Source of the DNA: an uncultured Clostridia bacterium
GTDB lineage: Bacteria; Bacillota; Clostridia; Christensenellales; CAG-314
Assembly (NCBI GenBank): GCA_944364615.1
Contig: CALVWF010000002.1
Span: 124,001-188,000 of the forward strand
Length of the DNA stretch: 64,000 nucleotides
Reading direction: 5' to 3'
Shown here: positions 46,949-55,331 of the stretch, piece after piece
Layout of the letters: the number at the start of each line of letters is the position of its first letter
How positions within the stretch are numbered: the stretch's first letter is position 1
Translations under genes and position numbers: made by a program
Notes under the pieces: model-generated
The model's database searches: none
Told to the model about the DNA's origin: nothing
Seen by the model: the letters and a program-made list of their open reading frames with translations, nothing else

Positions 46949-49480
46949 ATGAAGATTTTTGGCAAAAAAGCAATTTGTCTGATGCTTGCGCTGCTGTTGG
47001 TCATTCCCACAGTGCTTGCGCTGGCGGGATGCAAACAACAGGAATTGCCGTTGGTTATCAGTACCGAAGCATTAGACGGCGTATTCAATCCGTTTACCTA
47101 TACGTCAGGTGCCGACGGAGGAATAGTTAACAACACACAATTGGGAATGTTGTCCATCGACAAAGACGGCAACATAGTAGCGGGAGCCGATCAGCCCACC
47201 GTCGCGCTCGATTATTCAGTGGTGACGACGGGAGATCAGAGCGACTACGACCGTGACGGCGATTACCGCAACTATTACACGGATTACTACTTTGTAATTA
47301 AAGACGGAATCAAGTTCAGCGACGGAACAGACCTTACGATAAAGGACGTGCTGTTCAATATGTATGTTTACCTCGATCCCGTTTACACGGGTTCGTCCAC
47401 GATGTACAGTATAGGAATACAGGGACTGGAATCCTACCGTACTCAGGTGGAAGGGGAAAGCGACGAAGACGCATTCAATCAGACTGCCAGCAACAACGCG
47501 ATGCAACGTCTGGACAGACTGGTGGAATGGTGTAACGAAGAGGACGTTTCGCTCGAAGACTGGTTTGCCGAAGATCAACTTACTGAAGTTAAGGCTGATA
47601 TAGAAAAAACAAAGGAATTGTTCCGCGAAGAATTGCAGACAGACTGGGCAAGCGCGCAGTCGGTGGTGGAAGAGTACGAAAAGTACGTCAACGAAGCCGA
47701 TCCCACACAGCACATTTCTCAGGGTTGGGAAGTGTTCCTCATCATGTACGGCGAAATCACCACCAAGGTCGAAAAGGATCTTCAGGGAAACAAGACCTAC
47801 ACCTTCGCTTACAACGGTACTGACAAAATCGACCACAGCGAACAGGCGTTGATAGATTACGTTTACGGTAACTTCCTTACCGAAACGAACAACAGTTACA
47901 AGGACAAACTGTTGCAGGTCATCACAATGTACAACACAAGCAACACTCTGTACGAATACTTTGTGGCATCCGAAAAGGGCAAGTTGCTGCACCAGGCGGG
48001 CGGAGATACCCTTGCCGTTCCGTCTGTATCGGGAATACAGGTACTTTACACCGATCACATTCCCACCGCAACGGCTACCAAAAACTACGACAAGGAGTAC
48101 GACGTACTTAAAATCCGCATCAACGGCGTAGACCCCAAGGCTATTTACAGTTTCAGTTTCGGAGTCGCACCGATGAATTACTATTCCACATCCGATGCGA
48201 TAGCAAACTTCAAAGAACTGGAAAACACGACGGACGCAGAAGGCAATACCGTTAAAAACTATTCCGGATTCGGAGTAAAATTTGCCGATACCGATTTCAT
48301 GAGCGAATTGGGACAGATACGTGTTCCGAGGGGCGCCGGTCCTTACCGTGCTACGGACAATTCCGCTACGGGAACGGCGGACGACGCCAAAATAGAAGTA
48401 AGTCAGTTCTACAACAACAACATTGTTTACTTCGAAAGAAACAATTATTTCGACACGGTAATGGAAGGCGGACACAACGCATACATCAAGTTTTTGCGTT
48501 ACAAGGTAATTGCATCCAGTTCAATGCTTGACGCGGTTACGGGACGTAATGCAGAAGTCCACATTTCCATGCCTACGGCTACAAGCGACATCAACAATCA
48601 GATACAGCAACTTCAACGTGAAGGAGTAAACATCACCGTAGCAAATCCTCCTTATATGGGTTACGGTTATATCGGTATCAACGCTTCGAAAGTTACGGAC
48701 ATCAACATCAGACGCGCTATAATGCACGCAATGGACGTTACTCTGTGCACTTCTTATTACGGCAGCAGCGATCTCGTGCAGATTCTGTACAGACCAATGT
48801 CCGCAAACAGTCCCTATTACCCCAAAGATGCAACCGCTTACTACGCTTATGACGAAACGGGCGAAACGTCTTTAAGACTTGCGCAGGATGCGGGTTACTC
48901 CATAGACTCAAATACGGGAATCCTGACAAACGCCGAAGGGGAAAAACTGTCTTTCACTTTCACCATTGCAGGCGAAACGGAAGACCACCCCGCATATCAG
49001 ACAATGGTAAAGGCACAGGAAATCTTAAACGACATCGGATTCGACATCACCGTTACCAAGGACACTCAGGCTTTGAGCAAACTGGCAAGCGGCGGACTGA
49101 CAGTCTGGGCAGCCGCATGGTCATCCACTATAGACCCCGATATGTATCAGGTTTACCACAAGGACAGCAAGGCAAGCAGTGTTAAAAACTGGGGCTATCC
49201 ATATCTTCTGCGTGAAGGAACGGTGGAAGAACTGGAAATACTGGACAATCTTGCTTACTACATCGAAGAAGGACGTAAGTACACCGAGTTTGATCAGCGT
49301 GTGAGTTACTATCACGAAGCACTTGATCTTGTAATGGAACTCGCAGTTGAATTGCCCACGTATCAGAGAACGGAAATGTACGTCATCAATTCCGCGGTGA
49401 TTGACAAGGACACTCTTACCGAATGGTCTGTATATCAAAGTCCTATTTCGGAAATCTGGAACATTCAATTTGTATCCTGA
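46949..49480 (+). CDS. oppA: Oligopeptide-binding lipoprotein, SBP family 5, with a large insert
   Basis: 843 residues; ATG behind AGGAGG. The lipobox is ALAGC (Cys28). The flanks are typical of family-5 peptide-binding proteins: IKDGIKFSDGTDLTIKDVLFN near 120, NPPYMGYGYIGINASK and INIRRAIMHAMD near 570-600, and YAWAAAWS-type WAAAWSSTIDPDMYQ near 720. The usual length is about 520-600 residues. The excess is an acidic, largely helical insert at about 155-395 in the N-terminal lobe. It captures extracellular peptides and delivers them to OppBC; peptide specificity is unknown. oppB follows 64 bases downstream across a strong hairpin. Confidence 0.9.
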   Translation: MKIFGKKAICLMLALLLVIPTVLALAGCKQQELPLVISTEALDGVFNPFTYTSGADGGIVNNTQLGMLSIDKDGNIVAGADQPTVALDYSVVTTGDQSDYDRDGDYRNYYTDYYFVIKDGIKFSDGTDLTIKDVLFNMYVYLDPVYTGSSTMYSIGIQGLESYRTQVEGESDEDAFNQTASNNAMQRLDRLVEWCNEEDVSLEDWFAEDQLTEVKADIEKTKELFREELQTDWASAQSVVEEYEKYVNEADPTQHISQGWEVFLIMYGEITTKVEKDLQGNKTYTFAYNGTDKIDHSEQALIDYVYGNFLTETNNSYKDKLLQVITMYNTSNTLYEYFVASEKGKLLHQAGGDTLAVPSVSGIQVLYTDHIPTATATKNYDKEYDVLKIRINGVDPKAIYSFSFGVAPMNYYSTSDAIANFKELENTTDAEGNTVKNYSGFGVKFADTDFMSELGQIRVPRGAGPYRATDNSATGTADDAKIEVSQFYNNNIVYFERNNYFDTVMEGGHNAYIKFLRYKVIASSSMLDAVTGRNAEVHISMPTATSDINNQIQQLQREGVNITVANPPYMGYGYIGINASKVTDINIRRAIMHAMDVTLCTSYYGSSDLVQILYRPMSANSPYYPKDATAYYAYDETGETSLRLAQDAGYSIDSNTGILTNAEGEKLSFTFTIAGETEDHPAYQTMVKAQEILNDIGFDITVTKDTQALSKLASGGLTVWAAAWSSTIDPDMYQVYHKDSKASSVKNWGYPYLLREGTVEELEILDNLAYYIEEGRKYTEFDQRVSYYHEALDLVMELAVELPTYQRTEMYVINSAVIDKDTLTEWSVYQSPISEIWNIQFVS

Positions 49481-49491
49481 CACTACGGCGA

Positions 49492-49520
49492 CGGAAAGAC
49501 CGTGACAAACGGTCTTTCCG
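49492..49520 (+). other. Hairpin between oppA and oppB without T-run
   Basis: Perfect 12-base stem CGGAAAGACCGT / ACGGTCTTTCCG with a GACAA loop. Such structures after binding-protein genes often protect the 3' end of the abundant upstream message; here that is inference. Confidence 0.65.
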
Positions 49521-49544
49521 AGCCACATGCTTTGGGGAAAAACA

Positions 49545-50537
49545 ATGGTAAAATACATAGTAAAAAGAATTCTATATTCAATATTGGTACTGTTGTTGGT
49601 TTCTATGATCATTTACGGACTTGTCAGAGCGTTGCCCAACGACTATATCGACAACAAGTTGTTTCCGATGCTCGAACAAGGTACCGTCAGCGAAGAAGAC
49701 ATACTGAGAATGAAGGAATTGTACGGACTTGCCGACAACTCTTTTCTCGGTATCGTCAAGGGTTATTTCGGCTGGCTGGGAAATGCGTTAAAGGGTGACC
49801 TCGGCGTTTCTTTCAAATACAGCGCGCCCGTTTCCGAAGTGATAGGCGAATCCATGTGGGTTTCCTTTCTCATTGCGCTTATAGCCTACATTCTGGTTTA
49901 CCTGATTGCCATACCTCTCGGTATCAAGTCGGCAGTCAATCAGTACAGCGCACTCGATTACTCAATCACAACATTTACCATGATAGGTATCTCGTTGCCG
50001 AGTTTCTTTCTGGCTACGGTGCTTATAAAAATATTCGCAGTGGATCTCGGTTGGTTCCCTCAGCAGGGACTTGAATCCGCCATGTCAATGGCAACGGGCA
50101 TTCAGAGGCTTCTGGATCAGATTTATCACTGCATATTGCCCATGATCACGCTGGTGGTGCTGTCTATAGGCGGTACTATGCGTTACACCCGCACAAATAC
50201 TCTGGAAGTGTTGAACGCCGACTATATCCGTACGGCACGTGCAAAAGGTCTGTCGGAAAAATCGGTAATTTACAAGCACGTTTTCCGCAATACCATGATT
50301 CCGTTGGTAACTATGATGGCAGGCGTTTTGCCCAGTCTTTTCGGTGGTGCGATGATATTGGAACAGGTATTTGCTTTGCCCGGTATAGGTCAGAAAGCCT
50401 ACGCCGCCCTGACGGTGGGCGACATTCCGTTCATCATGGGATATGAAATGTTTTTGGCAATTCTGGCAGTCATCGGAACACTGTTTTCCGACATTGCCTA
50501 TGTGTTGGTAGACCCGCGCATTAAGTTGGACAGGTGA
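49545..50537 (+). CDS. oppB: Oligopeptide ABC transporter permease OppB
   Basis: 330 residues from the ATG at 49545 (GGGGA upstream, hydrophobic N-terminus directly after MVKYIVKRI); an ATG 18 bases earlier is less likely. Six membrane helices are expected. The cytoplasmic EAA loop is visible as YIRTARAKGLSEKSVIYKHVFRNTMIPLV, read in two parts, YIRTARAKGL and HVFRNTMIP. It pairs with OppC to form the channel. It lies 4 bases before oppC. Confidence 0.93.
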   Translation: MVKYIVKRILYSILVLLLVSMIIYGLVRALPNDYIDNKLFPMLEQGTVSEEDILRMKELYGLADNSFLGIVKGYFGWLGNALKGDLGVSFKYSAPVSEVIGESMWVSFLIALIAYILVYLIAIPLGIKSAVNQYSALDYSITTFTMIGISLPSFFLATVLIKIFAVDLGWFPQQGLESAMSMATGIQRLLDQIYHCILPMITLVVLSIGGTMRYTRTNTLEVLNADYIRTARAKGLSEKSVIYKHVFRNTMIPLVTMMAGVLPSLFGGAMILEQVFALPGIGQKAYAALTVGDIPFIMGYEMFLAILAVIGTLFSDIAYVLVDPRIKLDR

Positions 50538-50541
50538 GTAT

Positions 50542-51630
50542 ATGGAAGAGGAAAGATTGATACAGCCTGAACAACTCGGGCCTGAAAACATAATAGAAAA
50601 CGATTTGCCGGCGGAAAGTCTTGCCGACAAAGTACGAATCATATCTCCCGCACGTCTTGTAATGCGCAGATTTTTCCGTTCGAGACTGTCTGTTGTGGGA
50701 TTGGTAATCATCGTGGCGTTACTTCTGTTTTCCTTTGTGTTCCCGTACTTTACCGGTTGGGGCGAAAAGGAAATAGACTACTCTCCGGTGACAAGTTACA
50801 ATTACGATGAAATAAAGGTCACAGACTCCGACGGCAACATCTACATCGTGTACGAAGTGTCGGAATTCGTAAACAAAGTAAACAAGTTTGCCAAGCCTTT
50901 TACGTACAGCGACGCCGATCACGGCAGCCGTATACACATTCTGGGAACGGACGAAAACGGCCGTGACATTTTCACCAGACTGATGTACGGCGGTCAGAAA
51001 TCCATTACGCTCAGTTTGTTTACGGTAATAATTTACAACTTCCTGGGCATAATTCTGGGCGCGTTTGCCGGATACGTAGGTAAATGGGCGGATCAGTTGA
51101 TAATGCGTATAGTGGATATAATCAACTGTATTCCCAGTCTTCCCATCATGCTCATTCTGTCTGCCATTTTCGAAAGTTGGAAAATACCGCAGGAAATGCG
51201 TATTTATTACATGATGGGCGTTCTGACATTTATCAACTGGACGGGTACAGCCCGTCTTGTAAGAGGGCAGATACTGTTTTTGCGTGAACAGGAGTATATG
51301 GTAGCGGCGGACGCGTTGGGTATGTCTGCTCCGCGTAAAATATTCAAACATCTCGTGCCCAATATAATTCCCCAACTTATAGTATCGTTTACTCTCGGTC
51401 TTGGCAGTATGATACTTTACGAGGCTACACTCGGTTATCTCGGTCTGGGATTCCCGATAGAAGTGGCTTCCTGGGGCAAAATGGTAAACGGCGCGACAAA
51501 CCCCGATATATTGCAGAATTACGCCTTTGTATGGGTGCCTGCCGGCATTTGTATAATACTTGCTGTATTGGGATTCAACTTCGTGGGCGACGGTCTGCGC
51601 GACGCTCTCGACCCCAAAATGAAACGGTGA
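50542..51630 (+). CDS. oppC: Oligopeptide ABC transporter permease OppC
   Basis: 362 residues; ATG behind AGGTGAG, 4 bases after oppB. An N-terminal cytoplasmic segment with RRFFRSRLSVVGLV leads to the first helix. The external loop after it is longer than usual (about 75-130, NYDEIKVTDSDGNIYIVYEV) before the conserved HILGTDENGRDIFTRLMYGG. The EAA loop is AADALGMSAPRKIFKHLVPN. It forms the import channel with OppB. Confidence 0.93.
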   Translation: MEEERLIQPEQLGPENIIENDLPAESLADKVRIISPARLVMRRFFRSRLSVVGLVIIVALLLFSFVFPYFTGWGEKEIDYSPVTSYNYDEIKVTDSDGNIYIVYEVSEFVNKVNKFAKPFTYSDADHGSRIHILGTDENGRDIFTRLMYGGQKSITLSLFTVIIYNFLGIILGAFAGYVGKWADQLIMRIVDIINCIPSLPIMLILSAIFESWKIPQEMRIYYMMGVLTFINWTGTARLVRGQILFLREQEYMVAADALGMSAPRKIFKHLVPNIIPQLIVSFTLGLGSMILYEATLGYLGLGFPIEVASWGKMVNGATNPDILQNYAFVWVPAGICIILAVLGFNFVGDGLRDALDPKMKR

Positions 51631-51640
51631 GGTGACGGAA

Positions 51641-53032
51641 ATGAACAAATTTTTTGACAAGATCAGAAAGTGGTACAACCGCGTCACTCACAAGGACGAC
51701 CCTCACTATATCAGCGCCAAGGAAAGTCGCGAAATAGCAAGGAAAAATCTTCGCATTACGAGAGAATTCGAACAGCGCAAGAAACGCAACATTCCGGAAA
51801 GCGAGTATATTACTCAGATGAAAAACCCCGACAACATTGTGGAGTTCGACGATTTGCACACCTATTTCTTCACCGACGCAGGCGTGGTAAAATCCGTCAA
51901 CGGCGTTTCCTTCGATATTCCCAAAGGTTCTATCGTGGGTGTAGTGGGCGAATCGGGCTGCGGTAAAAGCGTGACCAGTCTGTCTTTAATGCAGTTGGTG
52001 CAGGCACCGCAAGGTCAGATAGTTAAAGGTTCAATACGTTTCCAGACGGAAGACTTCGTGTACGACGAAAAGGGGGCTCCCATACCCGTTTACATTCCGC
52101 TTACCGACGAACAGGGAAATACTGTGTACGACAGCGAAGGCAACGAAGTTCCGCTTACCCGAACGGTCACGGACAAAAAGGGCAGAACGCACGAAGAAAA
52201 GGTTCAGGCGGTGGATAAAGACGGATTTCCCGTTTTTCTTAAGCAACCCAAGACCTACGACGTTGCAAAAATGCCCACTTCGGCAATGAGAAAGATACGA
52301 GGCAAGGAAATATCGATGATATTTCAGGAGCCTATGACCAGTCTCAATCCTATATTTACCGTGGGTAATCAGATTGACGAGGTAGTGTTGTTGCACACCC
52401 CCGGAGCGACCAAGGAAATTGCTAAAAAGCGCAGTATCGAAATGCTCGATATGGTAGGTATCGCCTCTCCCGAATCGGTGTACGAAAAGTATCCGCACGA
52501 ACTGTCGGGCGGTATGCGTCAGAGAGTAATGATAGCAATGGCTCTTGCATGCAATCCGCGACTGATAATAGCCGACGAACCGACAACTGCGCTGGACGTT
52601 ACCATTCAGGCGCAGATACTTGATCTGCTTGCACGCATCAAAAAACAGATAAACGGCAGTATTATGCTCATTACTCACGATCTCGGAGTTATTGCAGGTA
52701 TGGCAGACTACGTAGTGGTAATGTATGCGGGCAGAGTTATAGAACGAGGTACAGTGGAAGACATTTTTGACCGTCCCATGCATCCGTATACGGTGGGATT
52801 ACAGAAATCCAAACCCATTTTAAACAGAGAAGTGGAACAGTTGTACAGTATACCCGGTCAGGTTCCCAATCCTATCGACATGCCGACGTACTGTTATTTC
52901 AAGGACAGATGTCAGCAATCGGTGGAAAAGTGCAACGGCGAATACCCTCCGTTGGTGCAGGTCAGTCCCACGCATTTCGTAGCATGCTACAACTGTCAGA
53001 GCAAAGGAGGCAACGATGAATCAGATAAATAA
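51641..53032 (+). CDS. oppD: Oligopeptide ABC transporter ATPase OppD with an atypical insert
   Basis: 463 residues from the ATG at 51641; GAGGTGA is correctly spaced for it rather than for the GTG 9 bases earlier. Walker A Lys109 (GESGCGKS), Q-loop Gln229 (FQEPMTSLNP), signature LSGGMRQR at about 288 and Walker B Glu313 (IADEPT) are intact. Two oddities stand out. There is an approximately 50-residue basic N-terminal extension. There are also roughly 65-75 extra residues between Walker A and the Q-loop (about 132-205), which read like beta-hairpin text (DEQGNTVYDSEGNEV). Typical OppD has about 55 residues there. It overlaps oppF by 17 bases. Confidence 0.92.
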   Translation: MNKFFDKIRKWYNRVTHKDDPHYISAKESREIARKNLRITREFEQRKKRNIPESEYITQMKNPDNIVEFDDLHTYFFTDAGVVKSVNGVSFDIPKGSIVGVVGESGCGKSVTSLSLMQLVQAPQGQIVKGSIRFQTEDFVYDEKGAPIPVYIPLTDEQGNTVYDSEGNEVPLTRTVTDKKGRTHEEKVQAVDKDGFPVFLKQPKTYDVAKMPTSAMRKIRGKEISMIFQEPMTSLNPIFTVGNQIDEVVLLHTPGATKEIAKKRSIEMLDMVGIASPESVYEKYPHELSGGMRQRVMIAMALACNPRLIIADEPTTALDVTIQAQILDLLARIKKQINGSIMLITHDLGVIAGMADYVVVMYAGRVIERGTVEDIFDRPMHPYTVGLQKSKPILNREVEQLYSIPGQVPNPIDMPTYCYFKDRCQQSVEKCNGEYPPLVQVSPTHFVACYNCQSKGGNDESDK

Positions 53033-54044
53033 CAACGCAGTGCCTTTGCCGCAAACAGAAGTGTGCGAAAACATTGTAGAAGTTAAAAATCTTAAAAAAT
53101 ATTTTCCCGTCGGCAAGAGTTTCTGGGGCAAGCCCACAGGTTATCTGAAAGCGGTGGACGATGTTTCTTTTGCCATCAAACGGGGCAGCACTTTGGGAAT
53201 CGTAGGCGAATCCGGCTGCGGTAAGACGACGCTCGGCCGTACTATTTTACGGCTTCATCCCATTACATCGGGGCAGGTGTTCTTCGAAGGACAGGACATT
53301 TCGTCGCTGTCGGGAGGGGAAATGCGCAAGTTGCGTCCCAAAATGCAGATAGTGTTTCAGGACCCTTATTCAAGTCTTCCGCCGCGACTTCCCGTAGGGG
53401 AAATCATCGGCGAGGCTGTCAAGGTGCACCAAATCGTACCCAAAGAGCAATACCGTGAATACGTTTTGGACATCATGCACAAGTGCGGTTTGCAGGACTT
53501 CTATTTCGACAGATATCCGCACGAGTTCAGCGGCGGTCAGCGTCAGCGTATCTGCATTGCAAGGGCTTTGGCTTTAAAACCGTCTTTTGTGGTATGTGAC
53601 GAGCCCGTTTCGGCTCTCGACGTGTCCATTCAGGCGCAAATAGTCAATCTTTTCAAGCAGTTGCAGAAAAACAACGATCTCACCTACATGTTTATTTCCC
53701 ACGACCTGTCGGTAGTGGAACACATTTCCACCGACGTGGGAGTAATGTATCTGGGCAGCATGGTGGAAATGGCGGACAAACACTCGTTATTCGGCAATCC
53801 GCTTCACCCTTATACGCAGGCTTTGCTGTCGGCGGTACCCGTTCCCGATCCTCATTACAAATCCAAACGCATAATTCTCGAAGGGGATATTCCCAGCCCT
53901 GTCAATCCTCCTAAGGGCTGTAAATTCCATACGCGTTGCAGTAAGTGTATGGAGATCTGCAAGAACGAATGTCCTGAGTTAAAGGATGTGGGAAACGGTC
54001 ATCTGGTGGCGTGTCACCTTTATGACGACAAGGAGAACAAATGA
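53016..54044 (+). CDS. oppF: Oligopeptide ABC transporter ATPase OppF
   Basis: 342 residues; ATG behind AAAGGAGG, inside the end of oppD. Walker A (GESGCGKT), Q-loop ([11 protein letters not shown]), signature (FSGGQRQR), Walker B (VVCDEP) and H-switch (FISHD) are all present, as is the C-terminal oligopeptide domain ([11 protein letters not shown]). It has no insert comparable to that in OppD. Near-identical motif wording to the partial oppF at the window start shows the two are recent paralogs. Its TGA overlaps the ATG of the one-helix protein. Confidence 0.95.
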   Translation: MNQINNNAVPLPQTEVCENIVEVKNLKKYFPVGKSFWGKPTGYLKAVDDVSFAIKRGSTLGIVGESGCGKTTLGRTILRLHPITSGQVFFEGQDISSLSGGEMRKLRPKMQIVFQDPYSSLPPRLPVGEIIGEAVKVHQIVPKEQYREYVLDIMHKCGLQDFYFDRYPHEFSGGQRQRICIARALALKPSFVVCDEPVSALDVSIQAQIVNLFKQLQKNNDLTYMFISHDLSVVEHISTDVGVMYLGSMVEMADKHSLFGNPLHPYTQALLSAVPVPDPHYKSKRIILEGDIPSPVNPPKGCKFHTRCSKCMEICKNECPELKDVGNGHLVACHLYDDKENK

Positions 54045-54283
54045 ACAGAAAAGACAAGGAATGGGAAGACGACGGCAGAACTATTGCGGAAATGAACGTG
54101 GACGGTATGCCGTGGTACAATCCCAATATCACCGACAAGAACAAAACGGACAAGGACAATCCCACCAGAGCAGAACGCAAAGCGATGATTAAGGCGGGAT
54201 TCCTTGCCACGTTGCCATTTTTCCTTGCCACTGTGTGCGCGTTCGTCGCATTGATGTTGCTTATGACCTTGTGGTTAGGCTGA
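54041..54283 (+). CDS. Small one-helix membrane protein downstream of oppF (copy B)
   Basis: 80 residues, with its ATG overlapping the oppF stop (ATGA). A charged N-terminus carries EDDGRTIAEMNVDGMPWY, then PTRAERKAMIKAGF and a C-terminal membrane helix ending in LWLG. It is homologous to the protein at 922-1179 and sits in the identical position. I recognise no named family. Consistent linkage and coupling to oppF suggest a transporter-associated role (inference). It is the last gene before the terminator. Confidence 0.85.
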   Translation: MNRKDKEWEDDGRTIAEMNVDGMPWYNPNITDKNKTDKDNPTRAERKAMIKAGFLATLPFFLATVCAFVALMLLMTLWLG

Positions 54284-54289
54284 CTTAAA

Positions 54290-54323
54290 CACGGTTGTCT
54301 TAAAGGCAACCGTGCTTTTTTTT
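54290..54323 (+). terminator. Intrinsic terminator of the opp run
   Basis: Ten-base stem CACGGTTGTC / GGCAACCGTG followed by a long T-run. It is the first U-tailed terminator after the leader at 27.7 kb. Confidence 0.92.
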
Positions 54324-54444
54324 TGTGTTCGTCGCGTTTTGTAATGTTAAAAATGTTTGCGTCGTAGTACTTTCCTGTGATATAAAAATCGGCAGAAGCT
54401 CATAATAATATAATAAAATGTAACCTTGTCACGTAAAATGGGTA

Positions 54445-54473
54445 TTGACTTTGCATTTTTACAATGGTAAAAT
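54445..54473 (+). promoter_or_regulatory. Promoter of the PNPOx-family gene
   Basis: TTGACT, 17-base spacer, TAAAAT, about 35 bases before the ATG at 54508. Confidence 0.75.
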
Positions 54474-54507
54474 ATTTACAAGGAACTGAAATAACAGGAG
54501 GTTTGCT

Positions 54508-54981
54508 ATGCAACAGTATTTTAACAGAGCGATGGAAGTATTAAATGAAAATTTCGGTCATGACGTGGTAGTGGCTCTTGCAACTACTGCCGATGGTAAA
54601 GTCAGTGTTCGTGAAGTGGATTGTTACTATAAAGACGGCAAGATATACGTCGTCACCAATGCCAAGACACGCAAGGTACAGGATATAGAAAAGTGCCCTG
54701 AAGTTGCAATGTGCAAGCAAATGTCCAAGTTGTCGGGTAAGGCTGTCAATATAGGTCACCCCCTTGCTCCGCAGAATATTCAATTGCGTAACGAGTTGCG
54801 CAAGGTATTTGCTCTGTTTTACAATTCCCACATCAACGAAAACGATCCTGACACTTGTATTTTAGAAATAACGCTCGATAAGGTGGAAACATATACACGT
54901 TACCACAGATATACGGTTGACTTCAAGACGAATGAAATAGGGCGCGAACATTATTCTCCTTCGGAATTGTGGCCACAGTAA
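54508..54981 (+). CDS. Pyridoxamine 5'-phosphate oxidase-family (FMN-binding split barrel) protein
   Basis: 157 residues; ATG behind AGGAGG. The N-terminal half shows the split-barrel strands of the PNPOx-like fold (VVVALATTADGKVSVREVDCYYKDGKIYVVTNA followed by TRKVQDIEKCPEVAMC, here split for reading), with a helix before the third strand. The length fits single-domain general-stress or FMN-binding members rather than true PdxH. No signal peptide, so cytoplasmic. It is monocistronic between its own promoter and terminator. Substrate unknown. Confidence 0.82.
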   Translation: MQQYFNRAMEVLNENFGHDVVVALATTADGKVSVREVDCYYKDGKIYVVTNAKTRKVQDIEKCPEVAMCKQMSKLSGKAVNIGHPLAPQNIQLRNELRKVFALFYNSHINENDPDTCILEITLDKVETYTRYHRYTVDFKTNEIGREHYSPSELWPQ

Positions 54982-55000
54982 TTATTTTTAAGTTTGACAT

Positions 55001-55033
55001 GCGGGACTGCATTTGGCAGTCCCGCTTTCGTTT
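55001..55033 (+). terminator. Intrinsic terminator
   Basis: Stem GCGGGACTGC / GCAGTCCCGC with a short ATTTG loop, followed by a T-rich tail (TTTCGTTTT). Confidence 0.88.
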
Positions 55034-55240
55034 TGGCGAAATGCTTTGACGCATTGCGCCCGATTTTACTTTCCGTCCTCCGAAAACCCCGTCGGTGTGC
55101 GGTATAATTTGCACAGGCGGACAGATACTAAACAGTGTAGACGTAACAAAACACCTGTTGTTATATAAATGAGAACACTTGTTATTAATAATATTTAACA
55201 CGGTATAAGTAAATAATATAATTTACGAATATTTGACAAG

Positions 55241-55269
55241 TTGCTACATCGGCTGATTTATTGTATAAT
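55241..55269 (+). promoter_or_regulatory. Promoter of the FMN-binding lipoprotein gene
   Basis: TTGCTA, 17-base spacer, TATAAT, about 60 bases upstream of the ATG at 55332. A TTGACA 8 bases further upstream is too far from the -10. Confidence 0.65.
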
Positions 55270-55331
55270 GTAGCGGTAGAGAAATGTTTGCTCTTACAGA
55301 CAACTATAATTTCAAGGAGAACCAAACAAAC

